A stretch of DNA of 21,236 nucleotides from Frankiaceae bacterium. Lineage in GTDB: Bacteria; Actinomycetota; Actinomycetes; JAVEEJ01. The stretch's first letter is position 1; the number at the start of each line of letters is the position of its first letter. The translations under genes and the position numbers were made by a program. The stretch lies in the NCBI GenBank assembly GCA_030840515.1, contig JAVEEJ010000077.1, forward strand, positions 1 to 21,236, read 5' to 3'. Positions 1-7,211 of the stretch are shown in pieces. The notes beneath the pieces are model-generated. The model ran no database searches. It was not told the DNA's origin and worked only from the letters and a program-made list of their open reading frames with translations.

Positions 1-1
1 C

Positions 2-895
2 GGTGGGCGCGTCCGCGACGAGGTGCCGTTCGCCAGCTACCTGTTCTACAGGTACGGGCACCCGGCGACGGGTGAGCACGAGGTGCGCACGCCGGAGCAG
101 CTGGTGGAGCACGCCCGCAACCTGAAGGCCAAGCACGGCTTCACCGTGCACAAGCTCAAGGGCGGCGTCTTCGACCCGGAGTACGAGGTCGACTGCTACC
201 TCGCACTCGCCGAGGCGTTCCCGGACGACAACCTGCGCTACGACCCCAACGCAGCGTTGTCGATCGAGCAGAGCATCCGCGTGGCGGACCGGATCGCCGG
301 TCTGCGCAACGACTACCTCGAGGACCCGACCTGGGGCTTGCAGGGGATGAAGGCGGTTCGACGCCCGGGCTTGCTGCTGGCGACGAACACGGTGGTGGTG
401 AACTTCGAGCAGCTGGCCTCCAACATGCTGGAGCGCTGCGTCGACGTGATCCTGCTCGACACCACGTTCTGGGGCGGGATCCGGCCGTGCATCAAGGCCG
501 CAGGAGTCTGCGAGACGATGCAGCTGCCCATCGCCGTGCACAGCTCAGGCGAGCTCGGGATCCAGTTGGCGACGATGCTGCACCTCGGCGCCGTGCTGCC
601 CAACCTGACCTTCAGCGCCGATGCGCACTACCACCACCTGCTCGATGACATCGTCGAAGGCGGGCTGCGTCAGTACAAGAACGGTGCGATTCCCGTGCCC
701 ACGGGTCCAGGGCTCGGCGTGGCGCTCGACCGGGATCGGCTGGCCCGCTACGCCGAGGCCTACCAGCGGCTGGGCGGCTACCCCTACGACCGCGACCCGG
801 GCCGGCCGGGCTGGTTCCCGCTGGTCCCGACCAGCAATTGGGCGGATCCGGCCGATGACGTCAGACCGGACGACGCGCTGCTCGACTGGCACTGA
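2..895 (+). CDS. Mandelate racemase/muconate lactonizing (enolase) superfamily enzyme, glucarate-dehydratase-like; 5' end outside window
   Basis: The frame is open from the first bases, and the residues before the GTG at 23 (GGRVRDE) read as normal protein, so the N-terminal capping domain lies upstream of the window and 23 is not the true start. Numbering from that GTG, the barrel shows the superfamily's acid/base and metal set: the KxK pair K44-L-K46, metal ligands D74 (with N76 in DPN) and E100 (EDP), N122 in ATN, and the D146/H173 dyad (LLDTTFW and AVHSS). The order and spacing match glucarate dehydratase GudD, which dehydrates sugar diacids to a keto-deoxy acid. By family knowledge it abstracts a proton alpha to a carboxylate with Mg2+. 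The substrate (glucarate, galactarate or another aldonate/aldarate) cannot be settled here, and the SNNH stretch of true GudD is SSGE instead. The downstream SDR suggests a sugar-acid pathway. Confidence 0.85.
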   Translation, partial: GGRVRDEVPFASYLFYRYGHPATGEHEVRTPEQLVEHARNLKAKHGFTVHKLKGGVFDPEYEVDCYLALAEAFPDDNLRYDPNAALSIEQSIRVADRIAGLRNDYLEDPTWGLQGMKAVRRPGLLLATNTVVVNFEQLASNMLERCVDVILLDTTFWGGIRPCIKAAGVCETMQLPIAVHSSGELGIQLATMLHLGAVLPNLTFSADAHYHHLLDDIVEGGLRQYKNGAIPVPTGPGLGVALDRDRLARYAEAYQRLGGYPYDRDPGRPGWFPLVPTSNWADPADDVRPDDALLDWH

Positions 896-911
896 TCCGC
901 TGCGCGACCGT

Positions 912-922
912 CGCCGTACTCG
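912..922 (+). repeat. Iterated 11-mer CGCCGTACTCG, intergenic copy
   Basis: An exact copy of the 11-mer that recurs seven times in this window. This one lies in the 190-bp gap after the enolase-superfamily gene, 11 bp before the long inverted repeat. A shorter core copy, GTACTCG, lies at 1020-1026 in the same gap. Function unknown. Confidence 0.6.
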
Positions 923-933
923 TCCCTCGGTCA

Positions 934-1000
934 TGATCACGTGGGGACACGGATCGGCCTGGTCAGGCGTGCCGGCGAGGGCTCTGTCCCAACGTGATCA
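934..1000. repeat. 16-bp inverted repeat with a 35-nt spacer, possible stem-loop
   Basis: Left arm TGATCACGTGGGGACA (934-949) and right arm TGTCCCAACGTGATCA (985-1000) are reverse complements at 15 of 16 positions. They sit between the enolase-superfamily gene (stop at 895) and the SDR start (1086). As RNA they would form a long hairpin, which could end or insulate the upstream transcript. As DNA the arms could be paired protein-binding sites. There is no T-run after the right arm, so a classical rho-independent terminator is not clearly supported. I did not see other copies of the arm in the window. Confidence 0.6.
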
Positions 1001-1085
1001 CCGCTGGGCCCTCCAGCTTGTACTCGGAGCGACGTCCCCGAGCCAGCCTGTCGTTATAGGTTGACGCGGCGAGAGGGAGGGCGTG

Positions 1086-1886
1086 ATGAGCGCGAGTACG
1101 ACGGACGCGGCGAACCCGGTTGCCAGCGACCGGTTCGACGGGCGAGTGGCCATGGTCACGGGTGGCGCCATGGGCATCGGCGCGGCCATTGCTGAGCTGC
1201 TCGCCGAGCGCGGCGCCCAGGTTGTAGTCGTCGATCGTGAGGAGCCCAAGGAGCCGCTCGGTGACCCGCACCTCGCGGTGCGTGCGGATGTGTCCAAGCC
1301 CGAGGACGTCGAGCGTGCCGTGGCCGCGACTCTCGCCCACGCCGGTCGGCTCGATGTGCTGGTCTGCAGCGCCGGCATCCAGCGCTACGGCGACGCGCCT
1401 GGGACCTCACTGGAGACCTGGCGCGAGGTGATCGACGTCAACCTCTCCTCGATGTACTACGCCGCCCACTTCGCGGTGCCCTACCTGCTCAAGCAGCCGG
1501 GCTCGGCGGTGGTCAACATCTCCTCTGTGCAGGCCTTCGCGGCTCAGCGCGGGGTGCTGGCCTACAGCGCCAGCAAGGGTGGGATCAACGCGCTGACAAG
1601 GGCGATGGCGGTCGACCACGCACCTCACCTGCGGGTCAACGCGATCGCACCCGGCTCGGTCGACACCCCGATGCTGCAAGAAGCCGCCAAGCGGTTCACG
1701 CCAGGCGACAGCACTCCGGCCGAGACGGTCGCCGGCTGGGGCCGCATGCACCCCATCGGTCGGCCGGCCACGCCTCGCGAGATCGCGGAGGTGGCCTGTT
1801 TCCTCGCCTCCGAGCGAGCCGCGTTCATCACCGGCGCGACCGTCACCGTCGACGGCGGCCTGCTCAGCCAGCTGGGAGGGACCTGA
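1086..1886 (+). CDS. SDR-family NAD(P)-dependent oxidoreductase
   Basis: A 266-residue classical short-chain dehydrogenase/reductase, cytoplasmic. It has the Rossmann glycine motif TGGAMGIG at 25-32, an acidic D50 at the end of beta-2 (favouring NAD over NADP), a CSAG variant of the NNAG motif, catalytic S147, Y160 and K164 (YSASK), and PGSVDTPM after the active site. ATG 1086 is chosen over GTG 1083 because the GAGAGGGAGG ribosome site at 1071-1080 is better spaced to it. It ends directly against the next gene (TGA then GTG, no gap), so the two are co-translated. It resembles glucose/galactose dehydrogenase-type SDRs, and with the sugar-acid dehydratase upstream an aldose or sugar-acid oxidation role is a reasonable inference. 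The substrate is unknown. Confidence 0.9.
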   Translation: MSASTTDAANPVASDRFDGRVAMVTGGAMGIGAAIAELLAERGAQVVVVDREEPKEPLGDPHLAVRADVSKPEDVERAVAATLAHAGRLDVLVCSAGIQRYGDAPGTSLETWREVIDVNLSSMYYAAHFAVPYLLKQPGSAVVNISSVQAFAAQRGVLAYSASKGGINALTRAMAVDHAPHLRVNAIAPGSVDTPMLQEAAKRFTPGDSTPAETVAGWGRMHPIGRPATPREIAEVACFLASERAAFITGATVTVDGGLLSQLGGT

Positions 1887-2243
1887 GTGCCAGACGCGTC
1901 CGATGACCCCTCGGTCCGGCCGTGGGGGCGCTACGCCGTCCTCGACGAAGGCGCCACCTACAAGGTGAAGACCATCACCGTGGAGGCGGGCAAGCGGCTC
2001 AGCTATCAGAAGCATGCCCGCCGCGCCGAGCATTGGGTGGTGGTCGCCGGGGAGGCCGACGTCACCCTCGACGGAGGAGTCAGGCGGCTCGCGGTCGGCG
2101 ACGCGGTGGACATCGGCGTCGGCGTCGCCCACCGGGTCCAGAATCCCGGGACCGAACCGCTGGTCTTCATCGAGGTGCAGCAGGGCGACTACTTCGGCGA
2201 GGACGACATCGTCCGGCTCGAGGACGACTACGGCCGATCCTGA
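1887..2243 (+). CDS. Stand-alone cupin, like the C-terminal domain of type II mannose-6-phosphate isomerase/ManC
   Basis: A 118-residue single-domain cupin starting at GTG 1887, with GGGAGGG at 1875-1880 inside the end of the SDR gene. Nearly the whole protein follows the ManC C-terminal cupin pattern: RPWGRY near the N-terminus, TITVEAGKRLSYQKH, AEHWVVVAGEA, GVAHRVQNPG and the closing GDYFGEDDIVRLEDDYGR. In ManC that domain performs mannose-6-phosphate/fructose-6-phosphate isomerisation. Here the nucleotidyltransferase half is absent. One metal-site histidine of the usual QMHHHRAEHW string is replaced (QKHARRAEHW). It may be a small sugar-phosphate isomerase or a sugar epimerase/isomerase-like accessory in the sugar pathway. 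Family assignment is firm, activity is inferred. Confidence 0.85.
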   Translation: MPDASDDPSVRPWGRYAVLDEGATYKVKTITVEAGKRLSYQKHARRAEHWVVVAGEADVTLDGGVRRLAVGDAVDIGVGVAHRVQNPGTEPLVFIEVQQGDYFGEDDIVRLEDDYGRS

Positions 2244-2263
2244 CGCCCGGCGACAAGCAGGAA

Positions 2264-2275
2264 CCGGACGTCCGG
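2264..2275. repeat. Perfect 12-bp palindrome CCGGACGTCCGG
   Basis: Lies in the 89-bp gap between the cupin stop and the secreted protein start. It could be a short hairpin or operator. In GC-rich DNA such a palindrome can arise by chance, so it is reported only as a candidate control site for the 2333-7211 genes. Confidence 0.3.
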
Positions 2276-2332
2276 GGTCGAACCAGATGACCAACGGCTG
2301 CACCCCAGACGCGGCCGCGAGGGGAGTCGACC

Positions 2333-3052
2333 ATGAGCTGCCGCGTCCGTAGCGCACTGCCCGCCGCCCTGGTCCTCGCTGCCCTGGTGGTGGCCCCCGC
2401 CGGCGCCGCGACCAAGAAGCCCAAGCACGTCGTGCTCGGCCCCAACCTGGTCGTGAACAGCTCTTTCGAGCAGTCCGACATCGAGGGCAACCCGGCCGCT
2501 GCGCCCGGCTCGCAGTCCCAGCCGCTGTTGCCCACGGGGTGGCGCTTCGAGGGGCTCACGGTTCTGTTCGACCACTCGCAGAACGTGCACCACAGCGGCA
2601 AGCGCGCGGCCGCGATCTCCGGGTCGCTGTCCGGCGGGACGTCGTTCTGTGAGACGGGCAGCTGCGTCCCCAACCCGACGAACCCGGTGAAGGACACGGC
2701 CGGGACACGCTTCATGCTCCCGCCGCACTGGAAGTCGGAGACCCCGATCGCTGTCACCGCCGGCAAGGCCTACCAGCTGTCGTTCTGGGTCAGCACCTCG
2801 CAGCTCACCGTCGGCAAGGGCTTCGACGGCATCGTGCGCTGGGTCGACGGCGGCGGCGCCACCGTTGCGCAGCAGAAGCTCATCGACTTCGCCGTCGGCG
2901 GGACCCAGGACTGGAAGAAGTACACCTACCCCAAGGTCGCTGCACCCGCCGGCGCGACCGGTGCCGTGCTGCTGCTGGGCCAGAGCGATGACCTGTGGAC
3001 CGGCCAGGTGGTCTTCGACGACGTCTACTTCGGGACCTACACGCTCGCGTGA
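2333..3052 (+). CDS. Secreted protein with carbohydrate-binding-module (CBM4/9-like) jelly-roll
   Basis: 239 residues. ATG 2333 follows a GAGGGGAG ribosome site at 2319-2326. Residues 1-26 are a Sec signal peptide (basic start, LPAALVLAALVVAPAGA core, AGA-A cleavage region). The mature part begins with NLVVNSSFEQS, continues with PTGWRFEG, a YQLSFWVSTS strand and VVFDDVYFGTYTLA at the end. This is the N-S-F-E ... GW ... F-W-V ... FDDV signature of CBM4/9-like galactose-binding-fold modules. A CETGSC pair could form a disulfide. No catalytic domain is present, so it would act outside the cell as a glycan-binding protein. Its stop overlaps the start of the propeller gene by four bases, linking the two in translation. 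Ligand unknown. Confidence 0.7.
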   Translation: MSCRVRSALPAALVLAALVVAPAGAATKKPKHVVLGPNLVVNSSFEQSDIEGNPAAAPGSQSQPLLPTGWRFEGLTVLFDHSQNVHHSGKRAAAISGSLSGGTSFCETGSCVPNPTNPVKDTAGTRFMLPPHWKSETPIAVTAGKAYQLSFWVSTSQLTVGKGFDGIVRWVDGGGATVAQQKLIDFAVGGTQDWKKYTYPKVAAPAGATGAVLLLGQSDDLWTGQVVFDDVYFGTYTLA

Positions 3053-4071
3053 CCGGGGCTGACTGGCCGGAGGCGGATGCCCGCTTCCGGGCCGACCCGC
3101 GCTGGCTCGGCGGTGACGACGGCTACACCGTTCACCTCGGCGGCGACCGCACACTGTGGTTGTTCGGCGACACGTTCATCGCCGAGGCCGGCCAGACCCG
3201 ATCAGACACCGACGTGGTGCACAGCTCGATCGCCTTGCAGACCGGGCTCGATCTCGCCACCTGTGACTTCCACTTCGACTGGCGACGGACGCCGGATGGC
3301 CGCCCGCTGTCCCTCGTCGAGACCGGCGACGAGACCTGGCTCTGGCCGGGAGACGGACTGCTGGTCGACGGTCGGCTGCTGCTGTTCTTCATGCACGTCC
3401 GCTCGACCCGCCCTGACCTCGATGGCATGGACGCGGCGTGGGAGGCCGAAGGGTCGATGGGCTTCTTCGAGGTCTTCGGGTGGCAGGCGTTCGTCGTACT
3501 CGACCCCCAGAAAGACCTCGCCGACTGGCAGTTCGAACCGGTCACGCGGCCAGACGTGAGTCATGGGTCGGTGATCGGAACGGCGGTGATCGAGTACGGC
3601 GACCACGTGCTCGCCTACTGCTACACGGCCGACGGTGCGCTGCTCGCGCGGTGGAAGCGAGCCACGGCGGCTGCCGGGGACCTGTCGGAGCCCGAGTGGT
3701 GGTGCGAGGACGGATGGGGCGCGCAGGGTCGGCCGGTCGTCGTCCTCCCGGACGCGTTGACGGAGTTCACCGTGCATCGCGGCGACGCCAGCCGTTGGGT
3801 GCTGACCGAGGTCACCGGCTTCGCCGAGCCCGAGGCTGCGGTGTCGCTGCGCTTCGCCGACCAGCCGGAAGGGCCGTGGTCGGCATCCACGCCTGTGCAT
3901 CCGCTGCGTGATCGTCCGCCGGGCGCGGTGATCTACGCGGGGAAGGCCCATCCCGAGCTCGCAGGGCCTGGGCTGGTGGTCAGCCACGTGACCATCGGCA
4001 TGACCCGCGACGAGACCTTGCGGAATCGCGAGCTCTACGTGCCGCGGGTGGTTTGCGTCCCACGGCCTTAG
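3049..4071 (+). CDS. DUF4185/DUF5005-like beta-propeller protein, putative glycoside hydrolase
   Basis: 340 residues from GTG 3049, which overlaps the previous stop (GTGA). There is no good ribosome site, so translation is probably by coupling. Upstream in-frame codons would only add a basic stretch lying inside the preceding gene. The N-terminal DGYTVHLGGDRTLWLFGDTF matches the opening blade of the DUF4185/DUF5005 type, where the FGDT aspartate lies in the predicted active face. Later blades show repeated W/G-rich strands such as DETWLWPGDGLLVDGRLLLFF and SHGSVIGTAVIEYGDHVL. One DUF4185 group has been shown to contain arabinan-cleaving enzymes (GH183), so hydrolase activity is possible but not proven here. 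No signal peptide is visible, which is odd for an enzyme coupled to a secreted binding protein. Confidence 0.65.
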   Translation: MTGADWPEADARFRADPRWLGGDDGYTVHLGGDRTLWLFGDTFIAEAGQTRSDTDVVHSSIALQTGLDLATCDFHFDWRRTPDGRPLSLVETGDETWLWPGDGLLVDGRLLLFFMHVRSTRPDLDGMDAAWEAEGSMGFFEVFGWQAFVVLDPQKDLADWQFEPVTRPDVSHGSVIGTAVIEYGDHVLAYCYTADGALLARWKRATAAAGDLSEPEWWCEDGWGAQGRPVVVLPDALTEFTVHRGDASRWVLTEVTGFAEPEAAVSLRFADQPEGPWSASTPVHPLRDRPPGAVIYAGKAHPELAGPGLVVSHVTIGMTRDETLRNRELYVPRVVCVPRP

Positions 4072-4120
4072 GCCGCCCTTGAGACTCCCGCCCGACGACC
4101 AGAGGTGGGAGGTTGGTCCC

Positions 4121-5341
4121 GTGGGTTTGCATCTGCTGGGAGAGCCGTCTCACCCGAGCCTGCTCGACCTGCCCTGGTCGACCCCGCTGGAGGACTGGCC
4201 GCCGAGCCAGCTGATCGGCCTGCCCCGCGGCATCTCGCGGCACGTCGTGCGCTTCGTCAGGGTCGACGACACCGTGATGGCGATCAAGGAGATCGGAGAG
4301 TGGGCCGCCAAGCGCGAGTACGAGGTGCTGCGCGCGCTCGCGCGGGCCGGCGTACCCGCCGTCCACCCGGTCGGCATCGTCAACGGACGGCAGGCGGCTG
4401 ACGGAACCAGGCTGGAGACCGCGTTGGTCACCCAGCACCTCGAGTTCTCCTTGCCCTACCGGGCGCTGTTCTCCCAGACGCTGCGACCCACGACGGCCAC
4501 CCGGCTGATCGACGCGCTCGCGGTGCTTCTCGTCAGGCTGCACCTGGCGGGGTTCTGGTGGGGTGACTGCTCGCTGTCCAACACGCTGTTCCGCCGCGAC
4601 GCAGGATCGTTCTCCGCCTACCTCGTCGACGGCGAGACGACCGAGCAGCACCCGTCGCTCACCGACGGCCAGCGCGCCCATGACCTGCAGCAGGGCAGGA
4701 CCAGCATCATCGGCGAGCTGATGGACCTGCAGGCCGGCGAGCTGCTGGACTCCGAGCTGGACCCGATCGCCACCGGCGACACGATGCTCGCGCGTTACAC
4801 CGAGCTGTGGGCCGCGCTCACCGGCCGCCAGACCGTCACGGTGGGGGAGCGCTACAAGGTGGACTCTCGGATCAGGACGCTCAACGACCTCGGCTTCGAC
4901 GTCGCCGAGCTCGAGGTGATCCGCGACCACGACGGCGTGCACGTGCAGGTGCAGCCCAAGGTCGTGGACGCCGGCCACCACGCGCGACGGGCGATGCGAC
5001 TGCTCGGACTCGACGTGGAGGAGAACCAGGCGCGCCGTCTGCTCAACGACCTCGACTCCTTCCGCGCCGCGACCAACCGGCAGCAGGACTCCGAGGATCT
5101 GGTGGCCGCCGACTGGATGGCGCAGGTCTTCCGCCCGGTGATGAAGAAGATCCCCCGCGAGCTGCGCGGTCGGCTCGAGCCTGCCGAGGTCTTCCACGAG
5201 GTCCTCGAGCATCGCTGGTTCCTGTCCGAGGCGGCGGGCCGTGACATCGGCCTGCTGCCCGCCACTCACAGCTATGTCGAGCAGGTGCTGCGGCACAAGC
5301 CCGAGGAGCGCTCCGTGCTCGCCCCACTGGACGCGCTGTGA
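4121..5341 (+). CDS. DUF4032 protein with kinase-like (LPS/Kdo-kinase type) fold
   Basis: 406 residues from GTG 4121, chosen because GGGAGG (4107-4112) stands 8 nt upstream. A TTG at 4079 is in frame but has no such site. The protein-kinase-like core is visible: K56 in VMAIKEI (ATP lysine), a helix glutamate near E66, GFWWGDCSLSNTLF with D149 and N154 as the catalytic loop, and D170 in LVDGET as the metal aspartate. The remaining 200 residues are the actinobacterial DUF4032 C-terminal region (KVDSRIRTLNDLGFDVAE..., EVFHEVLEHRWFLSE). The substrate of this family is unknown. Its stop overlaps the GH1 start by four bases (GTGA), which suggests stoichiometric expression with the beta-glucosidase and a possible role on a sugar or glycoconjugate. 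Confidence 0.8.
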   Translation: MGLHLLGEPSHPSLLDLPWSTPLEDWPPSQLIGLPRGISRHVVRFVRVDDTVMAIKEIGEWAAKREYEVLRALARAGVPAVHPVGIVNGRQAADGTRLETALVTQHLEFSLPYRALFSQTLRPTTATRLIDALAVLLVRLHLAGFWWGDCSLSNTLFRRDAGSFSAYLVDGETTEQHPSLTDGQRAHDLQQGRTSIIGELMDLQAGELLDSELDPIATGDTMLARYTELWAALTGRQTVTVGERYKVDSRIRTLNDLGFDVAELEVIRDHDGVHVQVQPKVVDAGHHARRAMRLLGLDVEENQARRLLNDLDSFRAATNRQQDSEDLVAADWMAQVFRPVMKKIPRELRGRLEPAEVFHEVLEHRWFLSEAAGRDIGLLPATHSYVEQVLRHKPEERSVLAPLDAL

Positions 5342-6642
5342 TCGGCTACGGCGTCGCGACCTCCGCCTTCCAGGTCGAAGGGGGAGTCGACGCCCACGGC
5401 CGCGGCCCGTCGACGTGGGACGAGTTCTGCACCCGCCCTGGCGCCATCAAGGACGGCTCCGACGCCTCCATCGCATGCGACTCCTACCACCGCTTCGACG
5501 AAGACCTCGAGCTGCTCGTCGGGCTGGGTGTCTCGGCCTATCGCTTCTCCATCTCCTGGCCCCGAGTCCAGCCGACGGGGTCTGGACCGACGAATGCCGC
5601 CGGGCTCGACTACTACGACGCGATAGTGGATCGCCTGCTGGCCAACGGGATCAGGCCGTTCCCGACGCTGTTTCACTGGGACCTGCCATTGGCCCTTGAG
5701 GAGGCGGGCGGCTGGCCTGCGCGGGACACCGCACTGCGCTTCGCCGAGTACGCCGACCTCGTGGTCAGTCGGCTCGGTGACCGGGTCGGCACCTGGGCGA
5801 CGATGAACGAGCCGTGGTGCACCGCCTTCCTCGGCTTCGCCGCGGGCGTGTTCGCGCCCGGTATCCGCGAGCCGAAGCTCGCCTTCGACGCGGCACACCA
5901 CCTGCTGCTCGGCCACGCACTTGCCGCTGAGGCGATGCACGCCCGCGACGCGGCCCACGAGGTCGGCATCGTGCTCAACCTCAACACCGTGCGGGCCGAA
6001 CCGGAGGCGGACGCACAGGCCGTTGCTGTGGTGGAGGCGATTCAGAACGGCATCTGGCTCGACCCGCTCGCGCTCGGCAGCTACCCCGACGCAGTGCTCG
6101 TCCCGCGGGCGTTGCACGACGGCGACCTCGAGCTGATCCGCGGCTCGGCCGACTGGGTGGGCATCAACTACTACACACCGTTCCGGGTCGGTGCTCCGCT
6201 GGCAGACGAGGCGGGCGTGGGGCAGCAGGCCGAGGCGTTCCCCGGCGCGCCACCGTTCTCGTTCCGGCCGCGCGGGCCGCTGACCACTATGGGCTGGGAG
6301 ATCGACCCCACCGGTCTCGAGGAGCTGATCCGCGACGTGAGCGAGCGGATGCCCGGCACACCGCTGCGGGTCACGGAGAACGGCGCCGCGTTCGCCGACA
6401 CCACAGCGGACGACCGGGACCGCATCGACTACCTCAGCGCACACCTCGCGGTCGTCGAGCGACTGCACGCGGACGGCCTCGACCTGCGCGACTACTTCGC
6501 CTGGTCGCTGCTCGACAACTTCGAGTGGGCGGAGGGCTACACCCAGACCTTCGGACTGGTGGCCATCGAGCCCGGCACCCTGCGTCGACAGCCGAAGGCC
6601 TCCTACCGGTGGTACGCCGACTACATCGCGGCCCACCGATGA
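5338..6642 (+). CDS. GH1 family beta-glucosidase
   Basis: 434 residues, full length for a bacterial GH1 enzyme, without signal peptide, so cytoplasmic. It starts at GTG 5338 overlapping the previous stop. Diagnostic motifs are the N-terminal GVATSAFQVEGG, YRFSISWPRVQP, the acid/base glutamate E158 in TMNEPW, the nucleophile E347 in VTENGAA, and WSLLDNFEWAEGY near the C-terminus. It hydrolyses beta-linked glucosides/galactosides or cello-oligosaccharides by a retaining mechanism. Coupled upstream to the DUF4032 gene and downstream (ATGA) to a small membrane protein. The convergent sugar ABC importer next door is the likely source of its substrate. Confidence 0.95.
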   Translation: MIGYGVATSAFQVEGGVDAHGRGPSTWDEFCTRPGAIKDGSDASIACDSYHRFDEDLELLVGLGVSAYRFSISWPRVQPTGSGPTNAAGLDYYDAIVDRLLANGIRPFPTLFHWDLPLALEEAGGWPARDTALRFAEYADLVVSRLGDRVGTWATMNEPWCTAFLGFAAGVFAPGIREPKLAFDAAHHLLLGHALAAEAMHARDAAHEVGIVLNLNTVRAEPEADAQAVAVVEAIQNGIWLDPLALGSYPDAVLVPRALHDGDLELIRGSADWVGINYYTPFRVGAPLADEAGVGQQAEAFPGAPPFSFRPRGPLTTMGWEIDPTGLEELIRDVSERMPGTPLRVTENGAAFADTTADDRDRIDYLSAHLAVVERLHADGLDLRDYFAWSLLDNFEWAEGYTQTFGLVAIEPGTLRRQPKASYRWYADYIAAHR

Positions 6643-7211
6643 CGGTCGACCGCATCGCGAGCGGGACAGGCCGGCGGGCCCGGCCGCCCCGGCGCCGGCT
6701 CCCTGTAGTCGTCGTACTCGCACTCGTCGCACTCGGCTCGGCAGTCGCGCTGGACCGCGCGCAGTCGCATCGGGAGGACACGGCGCTGCTGCGCTGCGTG
6801 GAGCACGCACAGCTCCAGGTCTCTCACGCGCTCGGGGTGGTCGGTGCGGTCGCGCAGTACTCCTCGCCGCAGCTGTCCTCGCCACAGGTCACGCTGGCTG
6901 TGCGCCGCAGCCTGCGGGCGCTCGTCCAGCAGTCGGCGGGCCAAGGGGTCGAGCCGGTCGAGCAGCAGCGGGCCGCCTGCGCACGCACGTCGCTGCGTCC
7001 CTGGCACCGGGCCCAGCAGCGAGCGCGCGCCGCCTACCTGGCCTACCTGGACGGTGAGCGGGAAGCGCTCGCCGCGCTGGCGCGCGACTTCAACGCGTAC
7101 GGCGTCTCGGACGCGGCGCGTTCTCAGCGCAAGGCGGCCGCGCGGACTGCCCTGCTCCAGGTGCTGTCCGGGACTCGCGCCGAACGGGTCGCTGCGCTGC
7201 TCAGCCCTTGA
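6639..7211 (+). CDS. Single-pass membrane protein of unknown function
   Basis: 190 residues from ATG 6639, which overlaps the GH1 stop (ATGA). The N-terminus is strongly basic (RRARPPRRR) followed by a transmembrane segment at about 22-40 (LPVVVVLALVALGSAVAL). The rest is an Ala/Arg/Gln-rich, probably helical extracytoplasmic domain with two cysteines. I recognise no family. The last 11 bases overlap the 3' end of the convergent permease gene, so the two transcripts are complementary at their ends. It is likely the last gene of the plus-strand operon. Confidence 0.7.
   Translation: MTVDRIASGTGRRARPPRRRLPVVVVLALVALGSAVALDRAQSHREDTALLRCVEHAQLQVSHALGVVGAVAQYSSPQLSSPQVTLAVRRSLRALVQQSAGQGVEPVEQQRAACARTSLRPWHRAQQRARAAYLAYLDGEREALAALARDFNAYGVSDAARSQRKAAARTALLQVLSGTRAERVAALLSP

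Noticed and set aside
1407..3154. Overlapping minus-strand frames opposite the SDR, cupin and CBM-like genes
   Set aside because: No motifs, compositionally biased products; plus-strand genes explain the coding signal.
3980..5296. Long minus-strand open frame opposite the DUF4032 gene
   Set aside because: Low-complexity translation and complete overlap with a protein with kinase motifs and proper ribosome site on the plus strand.
5272..6885. Long open frame of over 500 codons on the minus strand opposite the GH1 gene
   Set aside because: It is the antisense shadow of a GC-rich gene with clear GH1 motifs. The product is Arg/Ala/Gly-rich, without recognisable domains.
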